A DNA stretch of 7,263 nt. It comes from an uncultured Eubacteriales bacterium. GTDB taxonomy: Bacteria > Bacillota > Clostridia > Oscillospirales > Oscillospiraceae. Location: NCBI GenBank assembly GCA_900545805.1, contig URAL01000056.1, positions 1 through 7,263 of the forward strand, read 5' to 3'. Positions 1 to 6,074 of this stretch are shown here, piece after piece. The translations under genes and the position numbers were made by a program. Each line of letters starts with the position of its first letter. The first letter of the stretch is position 1. A model generated the notes under the pieces. That model was not told the DNA's origin and did not search any database. It saw nothing but the letters and a program-made list of their open reading frames with translations.

Positions 1-54
1 GCTCCCCTGCTGCGCGGCTGTCTTTCCTCAGCAGCATAGTTTTTTGACAGTCTG

Positions 55-88
55 AAAAATGCGGAGTCCGTTCGGACTCCGCATTTTT
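55..88 (-). terminator. Rho-independent terminator ending the nucleoside transporter operon
   Basis: A perfect 15-bp inverted repeat lies just past the stop of the last permease gene. The arms are 55-69 and 74-88 with a 4-base loop (GTTC on the plus strand). The core stem GCGGAGTCC/GGACTCCGC is GC-rich and is flanked by AAAAAT on one side and ATTTTT on the other. Read on the minus strand it gives a stable hairpin followed by a U-tract, 16 bases after the nupQ-like stop. Because both sides carry A/T tracts, it could also terminate a plus-strand transcript entering from the left. Confidence 0.93.
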
Positions 89-104
89 GTCTTGTTGTTG
101 AGTT

Positions 105-1043
105 TTATCTCTGTCCCTTTTCGTAGGGGATGCCCTCCGCCTTCGGCGCGCGCGAGCTCTTGGAGGTCAGCGCGAGGACGATAAGCGAGATTATGTACGG
201 CATCATCTTGTATATTGAGCCGGACAGCTGCAGGCTCAGCAGGAAATCGAAGCCGGAGTACACACTCGCGAGAGCGCGGAACAGGCCGAACAGCAGCGCC
301 GCGAGCGCGATGCGGTGCGGCTTCCACTGACCGAAGATCATGACCGCGAGGGCGAGGAAGCCGAAGCCGGAAACGCCTGCCTCAAACTGCCATTCGCTGG
401 CGCCGGCAATGATATACATGATACCGCCGAGGCCACCGAGGACGCCGGAGATGAGAACGCCCGACCAGCGCATTTTGTACACGTTTATGCCGACGGAGTC
501 CGCCGCCTGAGGATGCTCGCCGCAGGACATCAGGCGCAGGCCGAATTTTGTCTTGTACAAGACGATGTACGCCGCGATGAGAAGCACGAGCGCGACGAGC
601 ATCATCCAGTTGAAGGTGAAATCGCCGATGTTGACGAGGAATGCCTTCTTCTGCGCTATGTACTGCACGGTAGCGGAGACGTTGTCGGGGTTCTCGGCCG
701 TATTTATGGCCTTGACTATAACCGTTGCCGCCGCAAGACCGAGCATGTTCAGCGCCGTTCCGACAATCGTCTGATCGGCCTTGAAGTTTATACACGCCAC
801 CGCCAGCAGCGCCGAGAACACAAGTCCCGTGACTGCTGCGGCAATGATAGTCAGGATGACGATAGTCACCGGAGAAGATCCCTCAAGATACTTCATTGTC
901 AGTGCACCGCCAAGCGCACCCATGACCATTATACCCTCAAGGCCGAGGTTTATAACGCCCGAATGCTCCGAGAAGCAGCCGCCCAGGGCAACAAGAATCA
1001 AAACAGAAGCATAGAGAATAGTGTACTGGATAAGTAATGACAT
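105..1043 (-). CDS. nupQ: Nucleoside ABC transporter permease, NupQ-like (BPD_transp_2 family)
   Basis: A 312-residue inner-membrane permease, inferred to form half of the translocation channel for nucleosides with the NupP-like protein. It is strongly hydrophobic, with about eight or nine membrane segments. Family motifs are the SEHSGVINLGLEGIM block (25-39), the cytoplasmic loop KTKFGLRL (163-170) with CGEHPQAADSVGI (173-185), which is the likely contact with the ATPase, and GFGFLALAVMIFG near residue 230. The tail ends in a polar APKAEGIPYEKGQR segment. The ATG start at 1043 shares one base with the TAA stop of the upstream permease (TAATG), and AAGGAGG (1059-1053) lies 9 bases upstream, so translation is probably coupled. 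It is the last gene of the operon, followed directly by a terminator. Length and motifs are normal for the family. The gene symbol is by similarity to B. subtilis nupQ; exact substrate range cannot be read from sequence. Confidence 0.92.
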   Translation of the reverse strand: MSLLIQYTILYASVLILVALGGCFSEHSGVINLGLEGIMVMGALGGALTMKYLEGSSPVTIVILTIIAAAVTGLVFSALLAVACINFKADQTIVGTALNMLGLAAATVIVKAINTAENPDNVSATVQYIAQKKAFLVNIGDFTFNWMMLVALVLLIAAYIVLYKTKFGLRLMSCGEHPQAADSVGINVYKMRWSGVLISGVLGGLGGIMYIIAGASEWQFEAGVSGFGFLALAVMIFGQWKPHRIALAALLFGLFRALASVYSGFDFLLSLQLSGSIYKMMPYIISLIVLALTSKSSRAPKAEGIPYEKGQR

Positions 1044-2185
1044 TATTCGTCGCCTCCTTCCTGTCCGGCAGCCTGAGCCGCCGCCTTTGCCTTTTCCTCA
1101 CGCTTTGCGGCGATGTTGTTCATGACATACTTCATGAAAAGAACGAAGCCGCACAGGTAAATGATTATAGACGAGATCAGGTCGGATATCTGCGTGCAGT
1201 ACATGCTCTTGTCAAGGTACGCACCGCCGACCGTTATGTGCTGAATGAAATAGGACGAGAATATTGCTCCGACGGGGTTCAGACCGCCGAGGAACGCCGC
1301 GGCGATGCCGTTAAAGCCCATCGCGGGAACCGATGACTGGCCGCAGGACCATTGCTCGAAGCCCGTCAGGTAGAAAAGACCTGCACCCAGACCGGCAAGG
1401 CCGCCGCCGATGAGCAGCGTCAGGATGGTGTTTCGCTTTTCGGCCATGCCGCAGTACTTTGCGGCATTTTTGTTAAAGCCTGTTGCCTTGAGCTCATAGC
1501 CGAATTTGGTCTTTTCCATTACGATGTACACGATCACCGCAACGAGCATCGCAATTGGTATTGATATCGTAACGTACTGGTTATTTGAAAACAGTGCGTC
1601 AAGCCCGAGCGTCGGCATAAGCGATTCGGGGCTGACGGAGCCGATGTGCATGGTGTAGGGGCTTGCAGTCTCCTTGACGTTCGTAAGAAGATCGTTCATC
1701 GCATAAAGGGTTATCCAGTTGAGCATGATGCCCGAGATGACCTCGTTTACGTTGCAGTAGCTCTTGAGAACGCCGGACACCGTGCCCAGCGCCGCACCTG
1801 CCGCCGTTGCGATTAGCAGACACACCCACCACGGGAGCTGCCAGGCCAGGGCCGCATATATCGCCATGCCCGCGCCGAACGCGTACTGACCGGCAGCGCC
1901 GATGTTGAACAGGCCGACCTTATATGCAAACAGTATGGAAAGCGAGCACATAATAAGCGGTGCCGTTTTGACGAGCGTGCTTCCGAAATACTTCAGTGCT
2001 ATCTGTGTGTTGGGATAGTTAAAGAAGTTCTTTATAAGTGCCGTTATCGCCTCGCCTGCACCCGCCGGATTTATAAACAGCAGGACTATGTAACCGAGCA
2101 GCAGGCCGAGCAGAATGCAGATTATCGACGCTATAAACGACTGCACACCGCTGTTTTTCAAAAGGGAGCGTTTTTCCTTATTCAT
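1043..2185 (-). CDS. nupP: Nucleoside ABC transporter permease, NupP-like (BPD_transp_2 family)
   Basis: A 380-residue membrane protein, the second permease subunit of the importer. After a basic N-terminus (MNKEKRSLLK) comes a membrane segment at about 17-38. A periplasm-facing stretch precedes a core of roughly eight further hydrophobic segments. Diagnostic blocks are YKVGLFNIGAAGQY (88-101), NVNEVISGIMLNWI (145-158) and the cytoplasmic loop KTKFGYELKATGFNKNAAKY (225-244). The tail is an Ala/Glu/Lys-rich cytoplasmic segment of about 25 residues. The frame is open 34 codons further upstream, but that extension is Arg/Ser-rich and is the shadow of the ATPase C-terminus. The ATG at 2185 has AAAGGAG (2198-2192) 6 bases upstream and opens with the conserved region, so I chose it. 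The gene overlaps the ATPase by 8 bases (ATGAATAA) and the next permease by 1, which implies coupled translation and fixed stoichiometry. Symbol by similarity to B. subtilis nupP. Confidence 0.92.
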   Translation of the reverse strand: MNKEKRSLLKNSGVQSFIASIICILLGLLLGYIVLLFINPAGAGEAITALIKNFFNYPNTQIALKYFGSTLVKTAPLIMCSLSILFAYKVGLFNIGAAGQYAFGAGMAIYAALAWQLPWWVCLLIATAAGAALGTVSGVLKSYCNVNEVISGIMLNWITLYAMNDLLTNVKETASPYTMHIGSVSPESLMPTLGLDALFSNNQYVTISIPIAMLVAVIVYIVMEKTKFGYELKATGFNKNAAKYCGMAEKRNTILTLLIGGGLAGLGAGLFYLTGFEQWSCGQSSVPAMGFNGIAAAFLGGLNPVGAIFSSYFIQHITVGGAYLDKSMYCTQISDLISSIIIYLCGFVLFMKYVMNNIAAKREEKAKAAAQAAGQEGGDE

Positions 2186-3719
2186 TGGCTGCTCCTTTCT
2201 TCGCGCCGGCCATGTACAGTCCGAGCTCTTCGACAGTGGTTTTCTTCGGGTCGAGCTCGCCGACGATCTCGCCCTCGTACATGACAAGTATGCGGTCGGA
2301 AACGCTCATGACCTCATCAAGCTCAAGCGACACCAGAAGCACCGCGTGACCCGCGTCACGCACTGCGACGAGCTGCTTGTGAATGTATTCGATAGCGCCG
2401 ACGTCGAGGCCGCGGGTCGGCTGCACGGCGACGAGCAGCTCCGGCTCCTTGTCTATCTCGCGTGCGACGATGGCCTTCTGCTGGTTGCCGCCGGACATGC
2501 TGCGCGCTATGGTCACCGAGCCCTGACCGGAGCGGACATCGTACTGCTCAATGAGCTTATCGGAATACTCGCGGATATTTTTGCGCCTCAAAAAGCCCGC
2601 GCCGGAAACAAACTGCGGCTCGAAATAGCGCTGAAGTATCATATTGTACTCAAGCGTGTAATCAAGCACCAGGCCGTGCTTATGTCTGTCCTCCGGGATG
2701 TGGCTCATGCCGTGGGTATTGCGGTCACGGATAGATGCATGGGTAATGTCCCTGCCGCATAGGGTTATCCTGCCCTCCTTGAGCGGCTCAAGACCCGTGA
2801 GTCCGTAGACGAGCTCGGTCTGACCGTTTCCGTCGATGCCCGCGATGCATACGATCTCTCCCGCGCGGACCTTAAAGGATACGTTTTTGACCGCATTATT
2901 GTGATGAACCTTAGACGCGACCGTCATGCCCTCAACATCGAGGATAACGTCGCCCGGCTTTGCTTTCTCCTTGTGCACGATGAAGTCGACGTCGCGGCCG
3001 ACCATCATGCGCGAAAGCTCTTCCTTGCTGGTGTTTTTGATCTCGACCGTGCCTATGTACTTGCCCTTGCGCAGGACGGTGCATCGGTCGGCAACCTCCA
3101 TTATCTCGTTGAGCTTATGCGAGATAAACAGAATGCTCTTTCCCTCTTTTGCGAGGCTTTTCATGATCTGCATGAGCTCCTCGATCTCCTGCGGAGTCAG
3201 GACCGCCGTGGGCTCGTCGAAGATGAGTATCTCATTTTCGCGGTAGAGCATTTTGAGTATCTCGGTGCGCTGCTGCATGCCGACGGTGATATCCTCGATA
3301 AGTGCGTCGGGGTCGACGCTAAGGCCGTACTTATCGCTCAGCTCGATTATCTTTTTGCGCGCGATGTCCTTCTTGAGAAAGCCGCCCCTGCTCGTCGGCT
3401 CATCGCCGAGAATGATGTTATCAAGGACCGAGAAGCACTCAACGAGCTTGAAGTGCTGATGCACCATGCCGATGCCGAGGCGGTTGGCATCGTTGGGATC
3501 TTTTATCTCGACCTCTCTGCCGTCTTTTTTGATAATGCCCTCCTCTGCCTGATACAGGCCGAACAGAACGCTCATAAGCGTACTCTTGCCCGCGCCGTTT
3601 TCACCGAGCAGAGCATGTATCTCGCCTTTTTTGAGCTGAAGGGTAATATCATCGTTGGCAACTATGCCCGGAAAGCGCTTTGTTATGTGCAGCATTTCTA
3701 TCGCATATGCCTGTTCCAA
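2178..3719 (-). CDS. nupO: Nucleoside ABC transporter ATP-binding protein, NupO-like (two fused ABC domains)
   Basis: A 513-residue cytoplasmic ATPase that powers the importer, with two ABC domains in one chain, as in the sugar/nucleoside (CUT2-like) group. Domain 1: Walker A GENGAGKST (39-47), Q-loop Q88 (VHQHF), a degenerate signature TVGMQQR (145-151), Walker B LIFDEPTAVLTP with D168/E169, and H-loop H201 (ISHK). Domain 2: a P-loop GIDGNGQTE (294-302) in which Gln300 replaces the Lys, a canonical signature SMSGGNQQK (407-415), VAVQPTRGLD (430-439) in which Val and Gln replace the Walker B Asp and catalytic Glu, and VSLELDE in place of the H-loop His. This asymmetry, with one catalytic and one degenerate site, is usual for YufO/NupO-type proteins. 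The start is a TTG at 3719 with GGGGAG 9 bases upstream; the next ATG (3695) lacks a Shine-Dalgarno sequence. The gene has its own promoter upstream and overlaps the permease by 8 bases. Confidence 0.95.
   Translation of the reverse strand: MEQAYAIEMLHITKRFPGIVANDDITLQLKKGEIHALLGENGAGKSTLMSVLFGLYQAEEGIIKKDGREVEIKDPNDANRLGIGMVHQHFKLVECFSVLDNIILGDEPTSRGGFLKKDIARKKIIELSDKYGLSVDPDALIEDITVGMQQRTEILKMLYRENEILIFDEPTAVLTPQEIEELMQIMKSLAKEGKSILFISHKLNEIMEVADRCTVLRKGKYIGTVEIKNTSKEELSRMMVGRDVDFIVHKEKAKPGDVILDVEGMTVASKVHHNNAVKNVSFKVRAGEIVCIAGIDGNGQTELVYGLTGLEPLKEGRITLCGRDITHASIRDRNTHGMSHIPEDRHKHGLVLDYTLEYNMILQRYFEPQFVSGAGFLRRKNIREYSDKLIEQYDVRSGQGSVTIARSMSGGNQQKAIVAREIDKEPELLVAVQPTRGLDVGAIEYIHKQLVAVRDAGHAVLLVSLELDEVMSVSDRILVMYEGEIVGELDPKKTTVEELGLYMAGAKKGAANE
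2192..2198 (-). promoter_or_regulatory. Ribosome binding site that fixes the nupP-like start
   Basis: AAAGGAG on the minus strand, 6 bases before the ATG at 2185. It lies inside the last codons of the ATPase gene. It is the reason to prefer this start over the longer frame opening at 2287. Confidence 0.8.
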
Positions 3720-3728
3720 AGCCCAAAT

Positions 3729-3737
3729 CTCCCCTTT
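3729..3737 (-). promoter_or_regulatory. Ribosome binding site supporting the TTG start of the ATPase gene
   Basis: AAAGGGGAG on the minus strand, ending 9 bases before the TTG at 3719-3717. No comparable site precedes the in-frame ATG at 3695-3693, so this element decides the start in favour of the non-ATG codon. Confidence 0.7.
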
Positions 3738-3777
3738 CGTATATAAAGTTCTCTGAGTTACAATATGTTAATAATTC

Positions 3778-3806
3778 ATTATACAATAACGGGGGATGCA
3801 TTGCAA
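3778..3806 (-). promoter_or_regulatory. Sigma-A-type promoter for the nupOPQ-like genes
   Basis: On the minus strand a perfect -10 hexamer TATAAT (3783-3778) is preceded, with an exact 17-base spacer, by TTGCAA (3806-3801), which matches TTGACA at four of six positions. Predicted transcription start is near 3771, giving a leader of about 50 bases before the TTG codon. It lies just downstream of the terminator that ends the bmp transcript, so it can drive the ATPase and permeases independently. A short AT-rich inverted repeat ATAAT-TC-ATTAT (3771-3782) overlaps the -10 and start site. Confidence 0.75.
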
Positions 3807-3830
3807 ACAAAAATGTCGGAAATATGAATA

Positions 3831-3866
3831 AAAAAGGACAGGCGAAAAATTCCGCCTGTCCTTTTT
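3831..3866 (-). terminator. Rho-independent terminator between bmp lipoprotein and ATPase genes
   Basis: A 14-bp perfect inverted repeat with arms 3831-3844 and 3853-3866 around an 8-base loop. The stem GGACAGGCG/CGCCTGTCC is GC-rich and ends in AAAAA/TTTTT, so the minus-strand transcript forms a hairpin followed by a run of U. It begins 16 bases after the bmp stop codon (3885-3883). Partial readthrough would let the lipoprotein be made in excess over the membrane complex, as is common for binding proteins of ABC importers; that ratio is inference. Confidence 0.93.
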
Positions 3867-3882
3867 GGTTGTAACGATGAAA

Positions 3883-5046
3883 TTACAGGATGTTGCCGAA
3901 GGTCTCGACCTTGATCTCGGTCTTGGGCATTGCCTCGATGGAGTTGTCGACCTTGATGTCGCCCTTGAACATTGCCGCTACGAGAGACTTGTAGTCGTCC
4001 TTGGTGAAGCCGTCAGACCACTGAGTGCTCTCCATGGGGATCTGCACGTAGTTGTCATCGGGATTCTCGGAAACGAGACCCAGAGTCTCGATCTTGCCGC
4101 CGAAGTCCGCCCACTTGTCGGCAGAGATAGCAGACAGAACGGTCTTAACGGTGGGAGCAAGGCCCTTCATTGCGGAGGTAACGGTCATGCCTTTGACGTA
4201 ATTGCCGTCGATGATACCGGCCTGGTCAACGTCAACGCCGATCAGCTTTGCGCCCTCGACCTTTGCCGCTGCTTCGGCTGCGGATGCATAGATACCGCCG
4301 CCGCAGGCGAAGACGACCTCGGTGCCGCCCTTATACCAGGTATCCATAACAGCGGTGATCTCGGGAGCGGGAGCAAACTTGTTGCCGTAGACGTACTTGA
4401 CGGAGACCTTGTCTGCGATCTTCATATCAACAGCCGCTGCGTTTGCGCCCTGAACGAAGCCGTAGCCGTAACGGACGACTGCGGGAACCGCCATGCCGCC
4501 GAGGAAGCCGAGCTTGGTGTAGCCGAGCTTAACGGCAGCGTAGCCTGCCATGTAGCCGCAGAGCTCTTCCTGATAAACTGCGCAGTAGAGGTTGGAGGGA
4601 ACCTTGAATTCTTCCTTGATGCTGCCGTCGTCGTTGAAGGTGTTCAGGTCGGCTGCGCCGACGTCCAGTGCAACGAACTTAACATCGGTATAGGTGTTGA
4701 CGGTCTGCTTGATGGCGTTTGCGAAAGCATAGCCGGGCATTACGATGACATTGTAGCCGTCGGCGACTGCCTTCTCGATCATTGCAACGCGGTCTGCGTC
4801 AGCATCGGAAGCGGGCTTGAAGTAGTTGAAGTCGATGCTTTTCTCGGTGCAGTACGCCTTGCATGCTTCATAGGTGGTCTGGTTGAAGGACTGGTCGGTG
4901 ATATCGCCGTAGTCGGTGATCATTGCGACCTTCATTGCGGCCTTGTCCGGCTTGTCGGTTTCCTTGGGGTCCTTGTCGCCGTTATTGCAGGCACAAAGAG
5001 CAAAGACCATGCACAGAGCAAGAACCAGTGCGAGAATTCTTTTCAT
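3883..5046 (-). CDS. nupN: BMP-family nucleoside-binding lipoprotein of an ABC importer (NupN/BmpA/PnrA-like)
   Basis: A 387-residue substrate-binding lipoprotein that would sit on the outer face of the cytoplasmic membrane and deliver nucleosides to the NupOPQ-like complex. Residues 1-20 form a lipoprotein signal peptide: MKR, a Leu/Ala/Val core, and lipobox LCAC with Cys20 as the lipidated residue (Cys at -2 is slightly unusual). A charged Asn/Asp/Lys linker (21-38) follows, then the two-lobed BMP domain: ITDYGDITDQSFNQ (43-56), VKFVALDVG (122-130), GFLGGMAVPAVVRYGYGF (180-197), FACGGG (246-251) and GVDVDQAG (270-277). These match the PnrA/Med/BmpA family, whose characterised members bind purine or broader nucleosides. 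The ATG at 5046 has GGAGG (5058-5054) 7 bases upstream. It has its own predicted promoter and terminator, with deoD upstream and the ATPase downstream. Symbol by position and family only. Confidence 0.94.
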   Translation of the reverse strand: MKRILALVLALCMVFALCACNNGDKDPKETDKPDKAAMKVAMITDYGDITDQSFNQTTYEACKAYCTEKSIDFNYFKPASDADADRVAMIEKAVADGYNVIVMPGYAFANAIKQTVNTYTDVKFVALDVGAADLNTFNDDGSIKEEFKVPSNLYCAVYQEELCGYMAGYAAVKLGYTKLGFLGGMAVPAVVRYGYGFVQGANAAAVDMKIADKVSVKYVYGNKFAPAPEITAVMDTWYKGGTEVVFACGGGIYASAAEAAAKVEGAKLIGVDVDQAGIIDGNYVKGMTVTSAMKGLAPTVKTVLSAISADKWADFGGKIETLGLVSENPDDNYVQIPMESTQWSDGFTKDDYKSLVAAMFKGDIKVDNSIEAMPKTEIKVETFGNIL

Positions 5047-5116
5047 GTTTTTTCCTCCGTATAAATTTAATTTTTGCGAACGAAAGTGATATGTACACTT
5101 ATCGCGTACTATGCAC

Positions 5117-5146
5117 AGTATACCACTGATGTGGTGTCAAAGGCAA
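5117..5146 (-). promoter_or_regulatory. Predicted extended -10 promoter for the bmp lipoprotein gene
   Basis: On the minus strand TGGTATACT (5125-5117) is an extended -10 element; TTGCCT (5146-5141) stands 18 bases upstream as a fair -35. A perfect TTGACA (5140-5135) is also present but only 12 bases from the -10, too close to pair with it. Predicted start is near 5110, giving a leader of about 65 bases. No purine riboswitch consensus is seen in that leader. I see no convincing terminator between deoD and here, so readthrough from deoD may add to expression. Confidence 0.55.
5122..5135. promoter_or_regulatory. Inverted repeat inside the bmp promoter, candidate operator
   Basis: ACCAC-TGAT-GTGGT is a perfect 5-bp inverted repeat with a 4-base spacer, lying between the -35 and -10 elements of the predicted bmp promoter and overlapping the extended -10 TG. 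Position is typical of a repressor site. The regulator is not in the window, and a 5-bp arm can arise by chance. Confidence 0.3.
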
Positions 5147-5203
5147 GTATAATTTAGCAATTTGTCCAAATGCGGCCGCTTTTTGCGTGAAATCTCATAA
5201 AAT

Positions 5204-5932
5204 TCATACTTTGTCCATCTTTGCGGCGGTGTCAAGGGCTATCTCCATCATCTGAGTGAAGGACAACTGTCTTTCCTCGGACGACAGTGCCTCGCTGCGG
5301 TAGATATGGTCGGAGATCGTGCAGATACACAGTGCGCGCTTTCCGGCCCTGGCGGCGTTCATGTAAAGTCCCGCGGCCTCCATCTCGACGGCCATGACAC
5401 CCATATCGCGCCACTTGTCGTTGCTGTCGCAGCCGGCGGGCGAGTAGAAATTATCGCCGGACAGGATATTGCCGACCTTTATGTCGACGCCGTGCTCCTT
5501 TGCAGCTTCGACGGCGGTGCTTAAAAGCGTGTAGTCGGCGATGGGAGCGAATGTGCCGTTTAATTCAAACTGGTGCACAAAATTCGAGTCGGTGCAAGCG
5601 CCCTGAGCCGCGACGATATCCATGAGCTTGAGATCGTCGCGCAGCGCGCCGGCAGAACCGATGCGGATGATGTTTTCAACGTCGTAGAAGTTATACAGCT
5701 CCCAGCTGTAGATGCCGATGGCCGGGATGCCCATGCCGCTTGCCATAACGGTCACGGGAACACCCTTCCATGTGCCTGTGTGTCCCTGAACGCCGCGGAC
5801 GTTATTTACGAGCACGGGGTTTTCAAGGAAGGTCTCTGCGATGAATTTCGCTCTCAGCGGATCGCCGGGCATGAGGACCGTTTTTGCGATGTCCTCCTTC
5901 TTTGCCGCAATGTGCGGAGTGGGAATAGGCAT
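5204..5932 (-). CDS. deoD: Purine-nucleoside phosphorylase, DeoD type
   Basis: A 242-residue cytosolic enzyme of the hexameric bacterial PNP group. It cleaves purine ribo- and deoxyribonucleosides with phosphate to free base and (deoxy)ribose-1-phosphate. It aligns with E. coli DeoD along its length. Visible residues are His7, the phosphate-site motif MPGDPLRAKF (21-30) with Gly23 and Arg27, NNVRG with Arg46, RIGSAG (90-95) with Arg90 and Ser93, the VEMEAAG nucleoside site (182-188), and SDH (207-209) with the general-acid Asp208. The frame opens 13 codons upstream, but the ATG at 5932 has AAGGAGG 7 bases before it and starts at MPIPTPHI, which matches the family N-terminus. It is preceded by a strong promoter and followed 157 bases later by the bmp lipoprotein gene on the same strand, so imported purine nucleosides have their first catabolic/salvage enzyme next door. 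Confidence 0.97.
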   Translation of the reverse strand: MPIPTPHIAAKKEDIAKTVLMPGDPLRAKFIAETFLENPVLVNNVRGVQGHTGTWKGVPVTVMASGMGIPAIGIYSWELYNFYDVENIIRIGSAGALRDDLKLMDIVAAQGACTDSNFVHQFELNGTFAPIADYTLLSTAVEAAKEHGVDIKVGNILSGDNFYSPAGCDSNDKWRDMGVMAVEMEAAGLYMNAARAGKRALCICTISDHIYRSEALSSEERQLSFTQMMEIALDTAAKMDKV

Positions 5933-5939
5933 GGTATTT

Positions 5940-5946
5940 CCTCCTT
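5940..5946 (-). promoter_or_regulatory. Ribosome binding site that fixes the deoD start
   Basis: AAGGAGG on the minus strand, 7 bases before the ATG at 5932. It lies inside the 13-codon upstream open extension, showing that this extension is leader rather than coding sequence. Confidence 0.85.
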
Positions 5947-5971
5947 GTGTGGTTTTAAGTGTTTTGACCAA

Positions 5972-6000
5972 ATTATATCTGCACCCCCGCCTTTAGTCAA
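5972..6000 (-). promoter_or_regulatory. Strong sigma-A-type promoter for deoD
   Basis: On the minus strand TTGACT (6000-5995) and TATAAT (5977-5972) are separated by exactly 17 bases, one mismatch from the sigma-A consensus. Predicted start is near 5965, which leaves a leader of about 33 bases with the AAGGAGG site. The -35 lies 7 bases from the -35 proposed for the divergent udk promoter. Confidence 0.85.
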
Positions 6001-6007
6001 GTTTTAG

Positions 6008-6036
6008 TGGCGAATTAAGGCTCGGTGTGGTATTAT
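6008..6036 (+). promoter_or_regulatory. Predicted extended -10 promoter for udk-tdk
   Basis: TATTAT (6031-6036) preceded by TGG (6028-6030) forms an extended -10 element. The hexamer 17 bases upstream, TGGCGA (6008-6013), matches the -35 consensus at only three positions, which an extended -10 can tolerate. Predicted start is near 6042, leaving a leader of about 33 bases to the udk ATG. Confidence 0.55.
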
Positions 6037-6074
6037 GAAATAAAAACCGATAAAAAATGCACGGGAGATAGGAT

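Noticed and set aside
315..1037. A 240-codon plus-strand frame opposite the nupQ-like permease
   Set aside because: The translation is Arg/His/Asp-rich, as expected for the complement of a hydrophobic membrane protein, with no recognisable domain.
2186..2287. 34-codon N-terminal extension of the nupP-like permease
   Set aside because: The extension is Arg/Ser-rich, overlaps the ATPase C-terminus in another frame, and a good Shine-Dalgarno site directly precedes the internal ATG at 2185.
2115..3746. Two long plus-strand frames (215 and 281 codons) opposite the ATPase gene
   Set aside because: They mirror the ABC ATPase coding strand, carry no family motif and cross its start and the permease junction; shadows of real coding sequence.
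3680..3874. A 64-codon plus-strand small protein in the bmp-nupO gap
   Set aside because: It runs through the terminator hairpin and promoter, and its last residues simply translate the terminator arm; no ribosome binding site.
3865..5064. A 399-codon plus-strand open frame covering the whole bmp gene
   Set aside because: It is exactly antisense to a well-conserved BMP lipoprotein, its protein is Val/Leu/Asp/Gly-rich low-complexity text with no recognisable domain, and such frames arise commonly opposite G/C-biased third positions. It also runs through the bmp leader and stop region without its own ribosome binding site.
5047..5116. Purine or 2'-deoxyguanosine riboswitch in the bmp leader
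   Set aside because: The leader is only about 65 bases, lacks the conserved three-way-junction core and loop sequences, and has no terminator/antiterminator pair.
5172..5185. GCGGCCGC followed by T-run as a terminator between deoD and bmp
   Set aside because: The palindrome has no loop, so it cannot fold as a hairpin in one strand, and the T-run is on the plus strand, the wrong direction for deoD.
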